A DNA stretch of 64,000 nucleotides from Aldehydirespirator sp965116195 (GTDB lineage Bacteria; Actinomycetota; Acidimicrobiia; Acidimicrobiales; Aldehydirespiratoraceae), in assembly GCA_965116195.1 (NCBI GenBank), contig OZ220491.1, positions 930,001-994,000 on the forward strand. The letters are read 5' to 3'. This document shows positions 1 through 7,172 of this stretch, piece by piece (positions within the stretch are counted from its first letter, which is position 1; each line of letters starts with the position of its first letter). Made by a program: the position numbers and the translations under genes. The notes under the pieces were generated by a model. The model was not told where the DNA came from. It saw only the letters and a list, made by a program, of their open reading frames with translations, and did not search any database.

Positions 1-341
1 TTGCTTAAATCCAGCCACTCATATTGTGTAGGGAGTTGATATAAGGCACTTCTAGTTTTGCTTATCAAGTTTTTGGTACCGGAGATTGGCAGCACCAACC
101 ACCCAGAATTGCGTGCTTGATTCTGAATTGTGGACAGTAGTACCGTCTTACCAGAACCTCGGACACCTGACAATATACTCGTGAACCTGATGTCCCGCTG
201 CCCTGCTCCCAAACCGTCAGATATGCTGGACATGAAGTGGCTTCTACCTGCCATGAAAGCGGGTTGAGCCCCAAAGCCGGGGGAAAACGGGTTCTTCGGA
301 TTACCGTTTCCGATTTCCTTGGTGTTGGGGTCCCTCATCAT
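1..341 (-). CDS. AAA-type ATP-binding protein, 5' part only (runs off left edge)
   Basis: An open frame enters from the left edge and starts at ATG 341 or the adjacent ATG 338. The 113 visible codons have no stop. After a short polar start comes NPFSPGFGAQPAFMAGR, then IRFTSILSGVRGSGKTVLL. GVRGSGKT is a Walker A motif at about residues 60-67. This opening resembles actinobacterial AAA/ORC-like ATP-binding proteins that often carry a C-terminal DNA-binding domain, but that part lies outside the window. The upstream 220 bases (342-561) hold no gene I can see. The ATPase family call is fairly safe; the cellular role is unknown. Confidence 0.75.
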   Translation of the reverse strand, partial: MMRDPNTKEIGNGNPKNPFSPGFGAQPAFMAGRSHFMSSISDGLGAGQRDIRFTSILSGVRGSGKTVLLSTIQNQARNSGWLVLPISGTKNLISKTRSALYQLPTQYEWLDLS

Positions 342-561
342 ACTCACAATACACGTGGTGCGAGCTTATTGCAACACTCTCAGCAGTAGCCGCAGCATTA
401 GCAGCAGCAACTCGCAGTATGAGCATGGCAGATTGAGTCTCTTCCTGCCGTACCGATGACGGTGTAGCAGGTTGTTGTCGGAACAGGAGGAGCGGAAGCG
501 AACGTCTGGATGCTCTTGGCCGCAGACTCTTGCCGAGCCTCCTGCCTGCCGGTTCGGGGTG

Positions 562-1548
562 TCAGCCTGGGCTGATGACGGCCAGGGAGCGCTCAGTGGC
601 TCTGATGGTCAGGCTGGGGTTCGCGCCTGGTAGCGCTGGCGCGATCGTCAGGCGAACGTTGAGGCGCAGTGTCACCGCAACCTCTTGGTGGCCGTTGGAG
701 TTGGGCCTTATCTGTACGGATTCAACAATCGCGTCGGGAAGGGGTCCGCCCAGTACGGAGGCGCGAACCAGGCGCTGTGCCTCGGCATGGTCAAGCGACA
801 CCGTGCCGCTACTGCGCAGTCGGTCGCTGTCAAGCGCGCCGACGGCATCGTTGGCCGCTGAAGCGGCGACCACGCGTAACTGTTGAGCACGCAGGTGCGC
901 CAGCCCAAGGTCCAGCGTGACTGCGGCCAGCACCAGCACCGCCAGCACCGCCGCCGGGAACAACAACAAGACACTGCCTCGGGTTCCTCGCAACGGTTCT
1001 TGATTGCAGTTTGACTCTCGCAGGCTCAGCAGATGTGCGTTCCGAGATGTGACTCTGACTCCATCAGCGCCCGCGATACGCGTCTGGCTGCTCGAGTCTC
1101 GCTGGCTCCGCATTGCAGTTCCAGATGGCGGGTCAGAGCCTGCGGCGACTGTGACTCTTGGCCCCGTCCGCTCCGACCCTGGCCGAAATCGGCGACGAGG
1201 CGGGTCAGAGCCTGCGGCGACTGTGACTCTTGGCCCCGTCCGCTCCGACCCTGGCCGAAATCGGCGACGAGGCGGGTCAGAGCCTGCGGCGACTGTGACT
1301 CTTGGCCCCGTCCGCTCCGACCCTGGCCGAAATCGGCGACGAGGCGGGTCAGAGCCTGCGGCGACTGTGACTCTTGGCCCCGTCCGCTCCGACCCTGGCC
1401 GAAATCGGCGACGAGGCGGGTCAGAGCCTGCGGCGACTGTGACTCTTGGCCCCGTCCGCTCCGACCCTGGCCGAAATCGGCGACGAGGCGGGTCAGAGCC
1501 TGCGGCGACTGTGACTCTTGGCCCCTTGTGCTTTTGCCGGTTCAGCAT
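562..1548 (-). CDS. TadG/TadE-like pilus-associated membrane protein with N-terminal repeats
   Basis: Last gene of the Tad operon. A single membrane segment at about residues 192-214 follows RGTRGSVLLLFPAAVLA and precedes a predicted extracytoplasmic domain of about 110 residues, the layout of TadE/TadG-like minor pilins. The odd part is the N-terminus. Residues 9-145 consist of 5.5 near-identical 24-residue repeats (GPRVTVAAGSDPPRRR...), encoded by a 72-bp tandem array, before the membrane helix begins. ATG 1548 overlaps the preceding tadE stop by 7 nt, which favours the long form. An alternative ATG at 1113 would exclude the repeats and give a conventional short leader. The family assignment rests on topology and operon position. 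Confidence 0.65.
   Translation of the reverse strand: MLNRQKHKGPRVTVAAGSDPPRRRFRPGSERTGPRVTVAAGSDPPRRRFRPGSERTGPRVTVAAGSDPPRRRFRPGSERTGPRVTVAAGSDPPRRRFRPGSERTGPRVTVAAGSDPPRRRFRPGSERTGPRVTVAAGSDPPSGTAMRSQRDSSSQTRIAGADGVRVTSRNAHLLSLRESNCNQEPLRGTRGSVLLLFPAAVLAVLVLAAVTLDLGLAHLRAQQLRVVAASAANDAVGALDSDRLRSSGTVSLDHAEAQRLVRASVLGGPLPDAIVESVQIRPNSNGHQEVAVTLRLNVRLTIAPALPGANPSLTIRATERSLAVISPG
1127..1525. repeat. 72-bp tandem array, about 5.5 copies
   Basis: Units begin at 1127, 1199, 1271, 1343, 1415 and 1487 and are almost identical. 72 is a multiple of three, so the array stays open in the TadG-like frame and also, by chance, on the opposite strand. It encodes the N-terminal repeats of the TadG-like protein. 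Confidence 0.95.
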
Positions 1549-2153
1549 TGCACGTCGCGGTTCGAGACCGGAAGACCAGAACGGAACGGGTCAACCACCT
1601 CTGTCAGGGTGGAGGTGACGGGTTTCAGGCGACCCAGGCCACCGATGAACGGCACGGCCACGATCGGCAGGTCATAGGACACGGTCAGCGTCACGCGGGC
1701 GCACCGACGGAAGTCACCGTTGAGCACCGGCGTGCCGATCGTCGCCCGAGCCCCGCCCCTGCCGTAACCGTTGAGCGTCTCCGCTGCCCGTTGGCGTGCC
1801 GCCGTGGCCGCAGTGGTGGCGTTGTCCGCTTCAACATAGGCGCGAACGCCCTCGTGGGCTGCTGAAGTCACCGCCAGCTTCGCATCTATCACGCCCCAGG
1901 CGTTGGCAATCAGCAGGGTCACCGACACGAAAATCAGAAAGCCGAAGGGCAGTACCTCGATCCCGCCCACCTGTCCGTGGTCACCCTGGCGGCGTGGCCT
2001 GGTCGCGCAAGCCGGGTACTCACCACTCGTTGAACCGTCCTGTCTGTGGTCACCCTGGCGGCGGCGTGGCCTGGTCGCGCAAGCCGGGTACTCACCGCTC
2101 GTTGAGCTGTCCTGTCTGTGGTCACCCTGGCGGCGTGGCCTGCTCACCTCCAC
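1542..2153 (-). CDS. TadE-family pilus assembly protein with N-terminal repeats
   Basis: A hydrophobic helix at about residues 68-88 (GGIEVLPFGFLIFVSVTLL) followed by an extracytoplasmic domain matches TadE-type pseudopilins, which carry a conserved Glu near the start of the helix. Residues 1-60 are two and a half copies of a 23-24 residue repeat containing QGDHRQDSSTSGEYPACATR. The start overlaps the end of the upstream TadE-like gene by 10 nt. The stop overlaps the downstream TadG-like gene. The overlaps indicate translational coupling. The repeat leader is far longer than normal prepilin leaders of roughly 5-25 residues. Confidence 0.75.
   Translation of the reverse strand: MEVSRPRRQGDHRQDSSTSGEYPACATRPRRRQGDHRQDGSTSGEYPACATRPRRQGDHGQVGGIEVLPFGFLIFVSVTLLIANAWGVIDAKLAVTSAAHEGVRAYVEADNATTAATAARQRAAETLNGYGRGGARATIGTPVLNGDFRRCARVTLTVSYDLPIVAVPFIGGLGRLKPVTSTLTEVVDPFRSGLPVSNRDVQC
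1970..2141. repeat. 69/72-bp tandem repeat, about 2.5 copies
   Basis: Three blocks begin with tggtcaccctggcggcg. One unit has an additional ggc triplet, so the array remains in frame with tadE. It encodes the N-terminal repeat of the TadE protein. Confidence 0.9.
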
Positions 2154-2950
2154 TCCTCTGCTCGTACCTCAATGGTGCGTTGCATGCTGCCGAGACCGGT
2201 CAGGCCGACGAGACCGGCAGGCAGGATCGTGGGATGAGTGGCCTTCACGGTCACACGCACCGTCGCAGGATCGCGGCATGTCCAGCCAAGAGTGGCAGTG
2301 CCGTGTTGCAGGTAGCCGCCGAGTCGCCTCGCAAAGTCGGCATCGGCCTCACGTGTGGCTGCGCAGCGCTCAGCAGCGTTGTCATAGCTGGCTACCGACC
2401 GCGCCACGTCAACGGCCGCACTGGTTACGACCGTCGTGGCGTAGAGGTTGAACAGCACTTGCACCGCTGCTGTCAGCAACAGCATGAACACCGTGAAGCC
2501 AGCCACCATGCCGAACAGCCCCGAGCCTCGCTCCGTGCTGTTTGTCGGTGAGTCTGGTGTGGGCGCGTGATGGCGTGACAGCTTGCGTAGCCGGTCTGAG
2601 TGGCTCTCTGTTCCGCCTGTTGGTGGGTTTTGCGTGGTGGCACGACGGCATCTCAGCTTGCGCGGTTGGTCTGGGCGTCGTTGCATGCTGTTTGTTGGTG
2701 AGTTTCGTGTAGTTGTGTGGCGGTGTAACAGCTTGCGTAGCCGGTCTGAGTGGCGCTGTGTGCTGCCTGTTGGTGAGTTTTGCATGGTGGTATGAGGGCG
2801 TTTCCGTGTGCGTGGTCGGTCAGAGCGGTGCGTCATGCAGCAAGTTGGGGCCGGGGCCGGTACCGCTGTGCTCAACAACGGTCCGGCCTCGGCTACCACT
2901 GGTGTCTTGTCACCGGCCACTCGTGTTGGTGGCAGCAAGCACCCGTTCAA
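2144..2950 (-). CDS. TadE-like pilus protein with degenerate N-terminal repeats
   Basis: The C-terminal half has a membrane segment at residues 146-168 (GLFGMVAGFTVFMLLLTAAV) and a periphery-facing domain with several cysteines, as in TadE-like minor pilins. Residues 56-140 are about three to four diverged 25-residue repeats (NSPTGSTQRHSDRLRKLLHR and relatives). The longest frame starts at TTG 2950, about 10 nt after an AGGGG stretch; ATG 2836 is an alternative. It lies 30 nt after the pilin-like gene and overlaps tadE. It may form a pilus tip or scaffold complex with the other two TadE/G-like proteins; this is inferred. Confidence 0.65.
   Translation of the reverse strand: MNGCLLPPTRVAGDKTPVVAEAGPLLSTAVPAPAPTCCMTHRSDRPRTRKRPHTTMQNSPTGSTQRHSDRLRKLLHRHTTTRNSPTNSMQRRPDQPRKLRCRRATTQNPPTGGTESHSDRLRKLSRHHAPTPDSPTNSTERGSGLFGMVAGFTVFMLLLTAAVQVLFNLYATTVVTSAAVDVARSVASYDNAAERCAATREADADFARRLGGYLQHGTATLGWTCRDPATVRVTVKATHPTILPAGLVGLTGLGSMQRTIEVRAEEWR
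2536..2840. repeat. 75-bp degenerate tandem repeat, about 4 copies
   Basis: The phrase gcttgcgtagccggtctgag or a variant recurs at 2581, 2656, 2731 and about 2806, exactly 75 bp apart. The copies are clearly diverged, unlike the neighbouring arrays, so this expansion looks older. It encodes the N-terminal repeats of the TadE-like protein. Confidence 0.85.
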
Positions 2951-2980
2951 GGTGACGACACCCCTGAGTGCCCCCTCTCA

Positions 2981-3700
2981 CTAATTGCCGGCACTCGTGG
3001 TGCTGCCGATCTTTTCAACCTGGTCGGTGATGTTTTCCTCGGCATCTTCCCAGACGGTGTTGAAGCCGACCCACATGGCGGCCCCCAGAAACGCGATGAT
3101 CAGCACGGCGATGGCCGCCGATATGACCCCCTCCCCGCGGTCACCGCGCCTGCGTTGAGGCGAGCCGTCGCGGTGTCTTGCAAGCGGCACCTCACGGGTT
3201 GGTACCGGGGCTGGTTCCAGGGTCAGCGCGTGATCTGTGCTTGGCGTTGACTCCAGGATCAGTTCGTGGTCTGTGTTTGGTGTTGACTGCAGGATCAGTT
3301 CGTGGTGTGTGTTTGGTGTTGACTGCAGGATCAGTTCGTGGTGTGTGTTTGGTGTTGACTGCAGGGTCGTCTTGTGGTCTGTGTTTGGTGTTGACTGCAG
3401 GATCAGTTCGCGGGTTGTGTCTGAGGTTGGCTCCAGGGTCGCTTCGTGGTCTGTGTTTGGTGTTGACTTCAGGAGCAGTTCGCTGGTTGTGTCTGGGGTT
3501 GTTTCAGGGGTTGGTTCGCGGATTGCGTCCCGAAGGTCCGCCCGGACATGCCGTAGGTACCGGCATTCAGGGGTTGGTTCACGGATTGCGTCCGGGTTTG
3601 ATTCCAACAGCAACCCGTGAGCTTTGAACCGGACTGTCTTGAGGGTCGGGTCTGGGTTCATGGGGCGTTTCGTGGCAGTGGTTGGCGCGGTGTTGGTCAT
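2981..3700 (-). CDS. Pilin-like single-pass protein with Thr/Ser/Pro repeat domain
   Basis: The product ends in a pilin-like helix at residues 192-213 (GVISAAIAVLIIAFLGAAMW) followed by a short acidic tail of about 25 residues. This resembles Flp/TadE-type pilins in size and placement. The preceding 190 residues are hydrophilic, with 12-residue repeats of the type LILQSTPNTHHE encoded by 36-bp units. ATG 3700 has a good ribosome-binding site (ggaaggtgatc). It sits between tadC and the TadE-like genes, where a major pilin is expected. I see no classical G-xxxx-E cleavage motif, so processing is uncertain. It could instead be a membrane adaptor. Confidence 0.55.
   Translation of the reverse strand: MTNTAPTTATKRPMNPDPTLKTVRFKAHGLLLESNPDAIREPTPECRYLRHVRADLRDAIREPTPETTPDTTSELLLKSTPNTDHEATLEPTSDTTRELILQSTPNTDHKTTLQSTPNTHHELILQSTPNTHHELILQSTPNTDHELILESTPSTDHALTLEPAPVPTREVPLARHRDGSPQRRRGDRGEGVISAAIAVLIIAFLGAAMWVGFNTVWEDAEENITDQVEKIGSTTSAGN
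3236..3500. repeat. 36-bp tandem repeat in the pilin-like gene
   Basis: About seven units of the type gatcagttcgtggtctgtg, each 36 bp and in frame, encode 12-residue Thr/Ser/Pro-rich repeats. Units differ by a few substitutions. Confidence 0.9.
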
Positions 3701-3811
3701 GGATGATCACCTTCCTGGTGGTGTGGGGTGGATGGGTAGCGATGTGCTGGGGGAAGCTGGAGAATGGCCGGAAGGCGCTTCCGGCGAGCGGCCCAGGACC
3801 GACGGGCAGTC

Positions 3812-4720
3812 CTAGGCGGAGAACAATGTCAAGGCATCCACGAACGGCACGCCCATCAGCATCACCCCGGGGATGAGGGTGGCCGCGGTGACCGGTATCC
3901 AGACCTGCTGGGAGCGTTTCTCAATGGTCTCGATCAACTCACGTTGGGCTTCCTGTCGTACCCCTTTGGCTTCTTCGGCAACGAGGCGACCGAGATCGGC
4001 CGTCTCGTGGTTCAGGGCCAGCACGGCGACCAACCGGTGGAGCGCTGTCACGTCGGCCAGATCAGCCCACTCGCGCAGCGCCTCCGCTTCGGTCAGCCCT
4101 TGACGCACGCGTGCCAAAACCCGTTTCAGGTCGGTGGCGCAGGCACCAGCACCTCTGTCACTGACACGTGCGATCGCTGAGCCGAGAGACCATCCGGCAG
4201 CCAGCAGCATGCCGAGTTGCTCCGTCACCACCGGCAGTTCCAGAAAGATGCGCCGTTGCCATTGCTGCGAAGCTCGTGCGATCTGCTGCTCCAGCAGCAA
4301 AAAGGCCAGTATCGGCGCGCCCAGCACGAGCGCTGCCGAGATGACCGCGCCAGCCCCGGAAGTGAGCGACATCAAGCCCCCGGCACAGAGGGCGGCAGCA
4401 GACCAGCCCACCTGTCGCATGCGAAAGGCGGTCACTGACAGAGGGGAGTGGATCCGCTCCAGCCGGATCCCGAGTTCCTCGCTGACACGGAACACGCGGG
4501 CCGCCCGCGCCCCCAAGGCGTTTGACAGTGGTGCCAGCACCTCCTTGAACGACGCGACCGAAAGCAGACTGCTGCCGATTCTGCGGCGACCGGCGCTGGT
4601 ATAGATCTGAAGGCGCTCGGCCAGCCCCACACGTCGGGAGATGCGCAGTTCCGACAAAAGCAGGGTCAGGCCCACAAAGGCCACCAGAGCACATGCCACC
4701 AGGGCTCTGCCAAACGTCAT
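3812..4720 (-). CDS. tadC: TadC-like inner membrane platform protein
   Basis: About 302 residues with several hydrophobic segments and a cytoplasmic type II secretion F-like domain (residues ~165-300, with LELPVVTEQLGMLLAAGWSL). This is the TadC half of the TadB/TadC platform that connects the motor ATPase to the growing pilus. I chose ATG 4720 because gggtggaggaacg lies directly upstream. The entire region from ribosome site through the first ten codons is duplicated 74 bp upstream (ATG 4794), so a longer in-frame start at GTG/ATG 4813 is less likely. Confidence 0.85.
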   Translation of the reverse strand: MTFGRALVACALVAFVGLTLLLSELRISRRVGLAERLQIYTSAGRRRIGSSLLSVASFKEVLAPLSNALGARAARVFRVSEELGIRLERIHSPLSVTAFRMRQVGWSAAALCAGGLMSLTSGAGAVISAALVLGAPILAFLLLEQQIARASQQWQRRIFLELPVVTEQLGMLLAAGWSLGSAIARVSDRGAGACATDLKRVLARVRQGLTEAEALREWADLADVTALHRLVAVLALNHETADLGRLVAEEAKGVRQEAQRELIETIEKRSQQVWIPVTAATLIPGVMLMGVPFVDALTLFSA

Positions 4721-4794
4721 CGTTCCTCCACCCTGCCACCGCCGGCATCTACTCCCTCTGGCAGGCATGCCACCAGGGCCCTGCCAAACGTCAT
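4717..4794 (-). other. Duplicated tadC initiation region encoding a coupled 25-residue mini-ORF
   Basis: A second copy of the tadC ribosome site and start (ATG 4794, MTFGRALVAC) runs for 25 codons and stops at a TGA that overlaps the real tadC start as ATGA. The 74-bp offset between the two starts equals 26 codons minus the 4-nt overlap. Ribosomes could initiate at either copy. Confidence 0.75.
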
Positions 4795-4897
4795 CGTTCC
4801 TCCCCGTTGTCAATCCACCCCAGCGTCACCACCAGGCCCTTGACTTCGTCTCGGCGGTGGGAAGTCATCCACCCCGACGTCATCGTCACGTTCGTCG

Positions 4898-5785
4898 TCA
4901 TTGGTCAAAGACCCTTTTGGGCTCGGGCAGGTGCATGACCTGTCGCGCCCACAGCCAGCAAAGCACTATCAGTCCCAACGCCACAAGCACGACGACCTGC
5001 CCCAGCGAACTGCGATAGGCATCACGACCGCTGCCGATCGACATGCCGGCCAGAGCCATGCCCGCGGGCACGATCAGCACGAAGAGTCGCGCAAAGCGCG
5101 CACCGGCCTGGCGTGCCCTGGCCTCCTTGCGTCCCTGAACATCACGTCGCCTGTCCTCAGCCAACTCCTGCAGCCGCCGGTCGAGGTCGGCTCCACCCAA
5201 CTCGTGGGCCACCAGCAGCGTCTCGCAGGCCATGTCGGCGGTGGTGTCGGCCAGGACGTCCTTGAGCACCTTCAATGTTCTGGCAAGGTCAGTGGTCAGC
5301 AGCCACTCCCGGTGGGCCAACTCAAAGGCCGGGCGCAGTTCCACGGGCCCGCGCCGCCCCACATCAAGCAGCGCATGAGGCACACTTCTTCCCAATGAGG
5401 TGGTCTGGAGCCGGATCTCCTCGATCATCTGTGGCCAGGATTCCTGTGCCCGCTGGCGGCGCGTGGTGAGACGTAGCCGGTATCCAGCCATCGGGAAGGA
5501 GGCTGCAAAAAGAGCAACCGCCAAGGCCACGACCAAGCCGCCGAAGATCGCGAAGGCGACGACACCGGCGGCCACGGCCAGTGAGATGACCACACCGCAG
5601 AACTCCAACCGGGAGACCTCGCCCAGACCCGCCTGCGAGATCCAGCCGGATGCCTTGCGGCGACCGGCTTGTGAACCTGCTGCAATGCTCGGACCGATGC
5701 CGAGTCCTCGCCAGCCCAGCGACAGGGCTGTGTAAAGCCAATAGGTGCCGACAGCAGCCACCATCGAAAGCACGGCCGCGGTCAC
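4898..5785 (-). CDS. tadB: TadB-like inner membrane platform protein
   Basis: 295 residues with N-terminal and C-terminal membrane segments (AVLSMVAAVGTYWLYTALSL; VVVLVALGLIVLCWLWA) around a type II secretion F domain containing ELGGADLDRRLQELAEDRR. It pairs with TadC to form the platform of the Tad secretion machine. The start is GTG 5785, which overlaps the stop of a small upstream frame as GTGA. About 80-180 nt separate it from tadC, occupied by the duplicated tadC start region. Confidence 0.85.
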   Translation of the reverse strand: MTAAVLSMVAAVGTYWLYTALSLGWRGLGIGPSIAAGSQAGRRKASGWISQAGLGEVSRLEFCGVVISLAVAAGVVAFAIFGGLVVALAVALFAASFPMAGYRLRLTTRRQRAQESWPQMIEEIRLQTTSLGRSVPHALLDVGRRGPVELRPAFELAHREWLLTTDLARTLKVLKDVLADTTADMACETLLVAHELGGADLDRRLQELAEDRRRDVQGRKEARARQAGARFARLFVLIVPAGMALAGMSIGSGRDAYRSSLGQVVVLVALGLIVLCWLWARQVMHLPEPKRVFDQ

Positions 5786-5865
5786 AGCCGCCAGCCCGAA
5801 TGTCCTGAGCAGCCACGAGCAGTGCCAGCTGCGATCATCAAATACATCAAATACATCAAATACAT
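5782..5865 (-). other. Possible 27-residue leader ORF coupled to tadB, with 9-bp start repeat
   Basis: Between cpaF and tadB a short frame begins with MYLMYLMYLM, made by a 9-bp unit (tatttgatg) that places four ATG codons in the same frame at 5865, 5856, 5847 and 5838. It ends at TGA 5784-5782, overlapping the GTG of tadB. Whether it is translated is unknown, but the arrangement matches the coupled mini-ORFs elsewhere in this window. Confidence 0.5.
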
Positions 5866-5873
5866 GGCCAAAG

Positions 5874-7172
5874 TCACAGTGACACCTCCGAGCCGTCTCG
5901 GATCAGGTCGCGTACATCCACGCCGGTGGCAGCCAGCGCAGCCGCAACACGGGTGGGGACCTGGCCTGTCCATTTCAGGTCACCTGATGCCGCCGAGCGG
6001 GTGAACGTGTCGGTGATGGTGAAGTTGGTGCTGTCAGCCGCACCCAGGGACTCCTCCACACAGACGATGGCAGAAAGGCGCGGCCCCCGAGAAGTGCGTT
6101 CGCAGTGCACGACCACATCGATCGCTTCGCTGACGAGGCTGTTGAGCGCAGCCATGGGCAGTTCGTTGGAGGTGTCAGCGAGTTGGCATATGAAGCGCAG
6201 ACGAGTCAGTGCCTGGCGAGCTGAACCGGCATGGATCGTGGTGTATCCCGTGACCCCGGAGGACAGGGTGAGCAGCAACGGCAGCGCCTCGCGATCTCGC
6301 ACCTCGCCGACAATGGCCACATCGGGTGCCATGCGCAGAAACCCCGAGACGAGCCGCCGCAAGTCCACGGCGGGTCGGTCAGAGCGAGCCACGCGGGTCT
6401 GCATGCCGGCGACGTTGGCCAGGGGTATGTCGGCCTCAAAGACCTCCTCGGCCACCACGACCCTCAGTGTCGGGTCGAGTTCGGCTGCGCAACAACTCAG
6501 CATCGTGGTCTTGCCTGATCCCGGGGCTCCGGCGAACATGATGGTCTGACGAGCCCTCACACAGGCACGCAGAAACCTGGCCGCGGCGTGAGTGAGCGTG
6601 CCCCGCTCCACCAGTTCGCCGAGGTTGCGAAAGCTGACACCGGTGAACTTGCGGACATTCACCATCGTGTGCCCGCCCCGGGCGATGTCGCCGTGAACGA
6701 TGTGCAGTCGTGCACCGTCATTGAGGCGGGCATCCTGAAGGCCCTCAGCCGGGTCGAGCTTGCGATGCGCTCCGGAGGCATCCTCAAGCACCTTGGTGAG
6801 TGTTCTGATCACGTGTTCGTCGTCGTGGAAGACCTCATGGTGGTAGCCGCTCGGCCCACGATGGCGCTTGACGAATATGGCATCGGGGCGGTTGATCATG
6901 ATCTCCCAGACATCCTCATCGTCAAGCAGTGGGCCCAGTGGCCCGTAGCCGGTGAGGTTGCGCATGGCCCGTTCCGCCAGGATCTCCGGATCGGTCACCG
7001 CAAAGGGTCGGATGCCACGTTTGAAGTCGTCATTCCAGCCTGTGATCTCCTCATCCACCAGGCGTCTCAACAAGCCCGCAGCCGTGTCGTCATCCAGGCT
7101 CACCGAGATCTCACGGGCACGCGCCTGCACCACCTGCTCAATCTCGCTGAGCGGGGTCGGCTTGGCTGTCAT
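5874..7172 (-). CDS. cpaF: CpaF/TadA secretion ATPase
   Basis: 432 residues, the usual size of CpaF. Walker A is GAPGSGKT at 215-222, a Walker B-type strand with VAIVGEVRDRE lies near 285-295, and the secretion-ATPase histidine box TTIHAGSA is at 311-318. It is the hexameric motor that powers Tad pilus assembly from the cytoplasmic face of TadB/TadC. ATG 7172 overlaps the cpaE stop as ATGA, implying coupled translation. Confidence 0.95.
   Translation of the reverse strand: MTAKPTPLSEIEQVVQARAREISVSLDDDTAAGLLRRLVDEEITGWNDDFKRGIRPFAVTDPEILAERAMRNLTGYGPLGPLLDDEDVWEIMINRPDAIFVKRHRGPSGYHHEVFHDDEHVIRTLTKVLEDASGAHRKLDPAEGLQDARLNDGARLHIVHGDIARGGHTMVNVRKFTGVSFRNLGELVERGTLTHAAARFLRACVRARQTIMFAGAPGSGKTTMLSCCAAELDPTLRVVVAEEVFEADIPLANVAGMQTRVARSDRPAVDLRRLVSGFLRMAPDVAIVGEVRDREALPLLLTLSSGVTGYTTIHAGSARQALTRLRFICQLADTSNELPMAALNSLVSEAIDVVVHCERTSRGPRLSAIVCVEESLGAADSTNFTITDTFTRSAASGDLKWTGQVPTRVAAALAATGVDVRDLIRDGSEVSL

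Noticed and set aside
1004..1677. Long plus-strand frames through the 72-bp array opposite the TadG-like gene
   Set aside because: They are open only because the unit is a multiple of three and lacks stops in those frames; no domain or ribosome site, and the minus frame carries the membrane helix.
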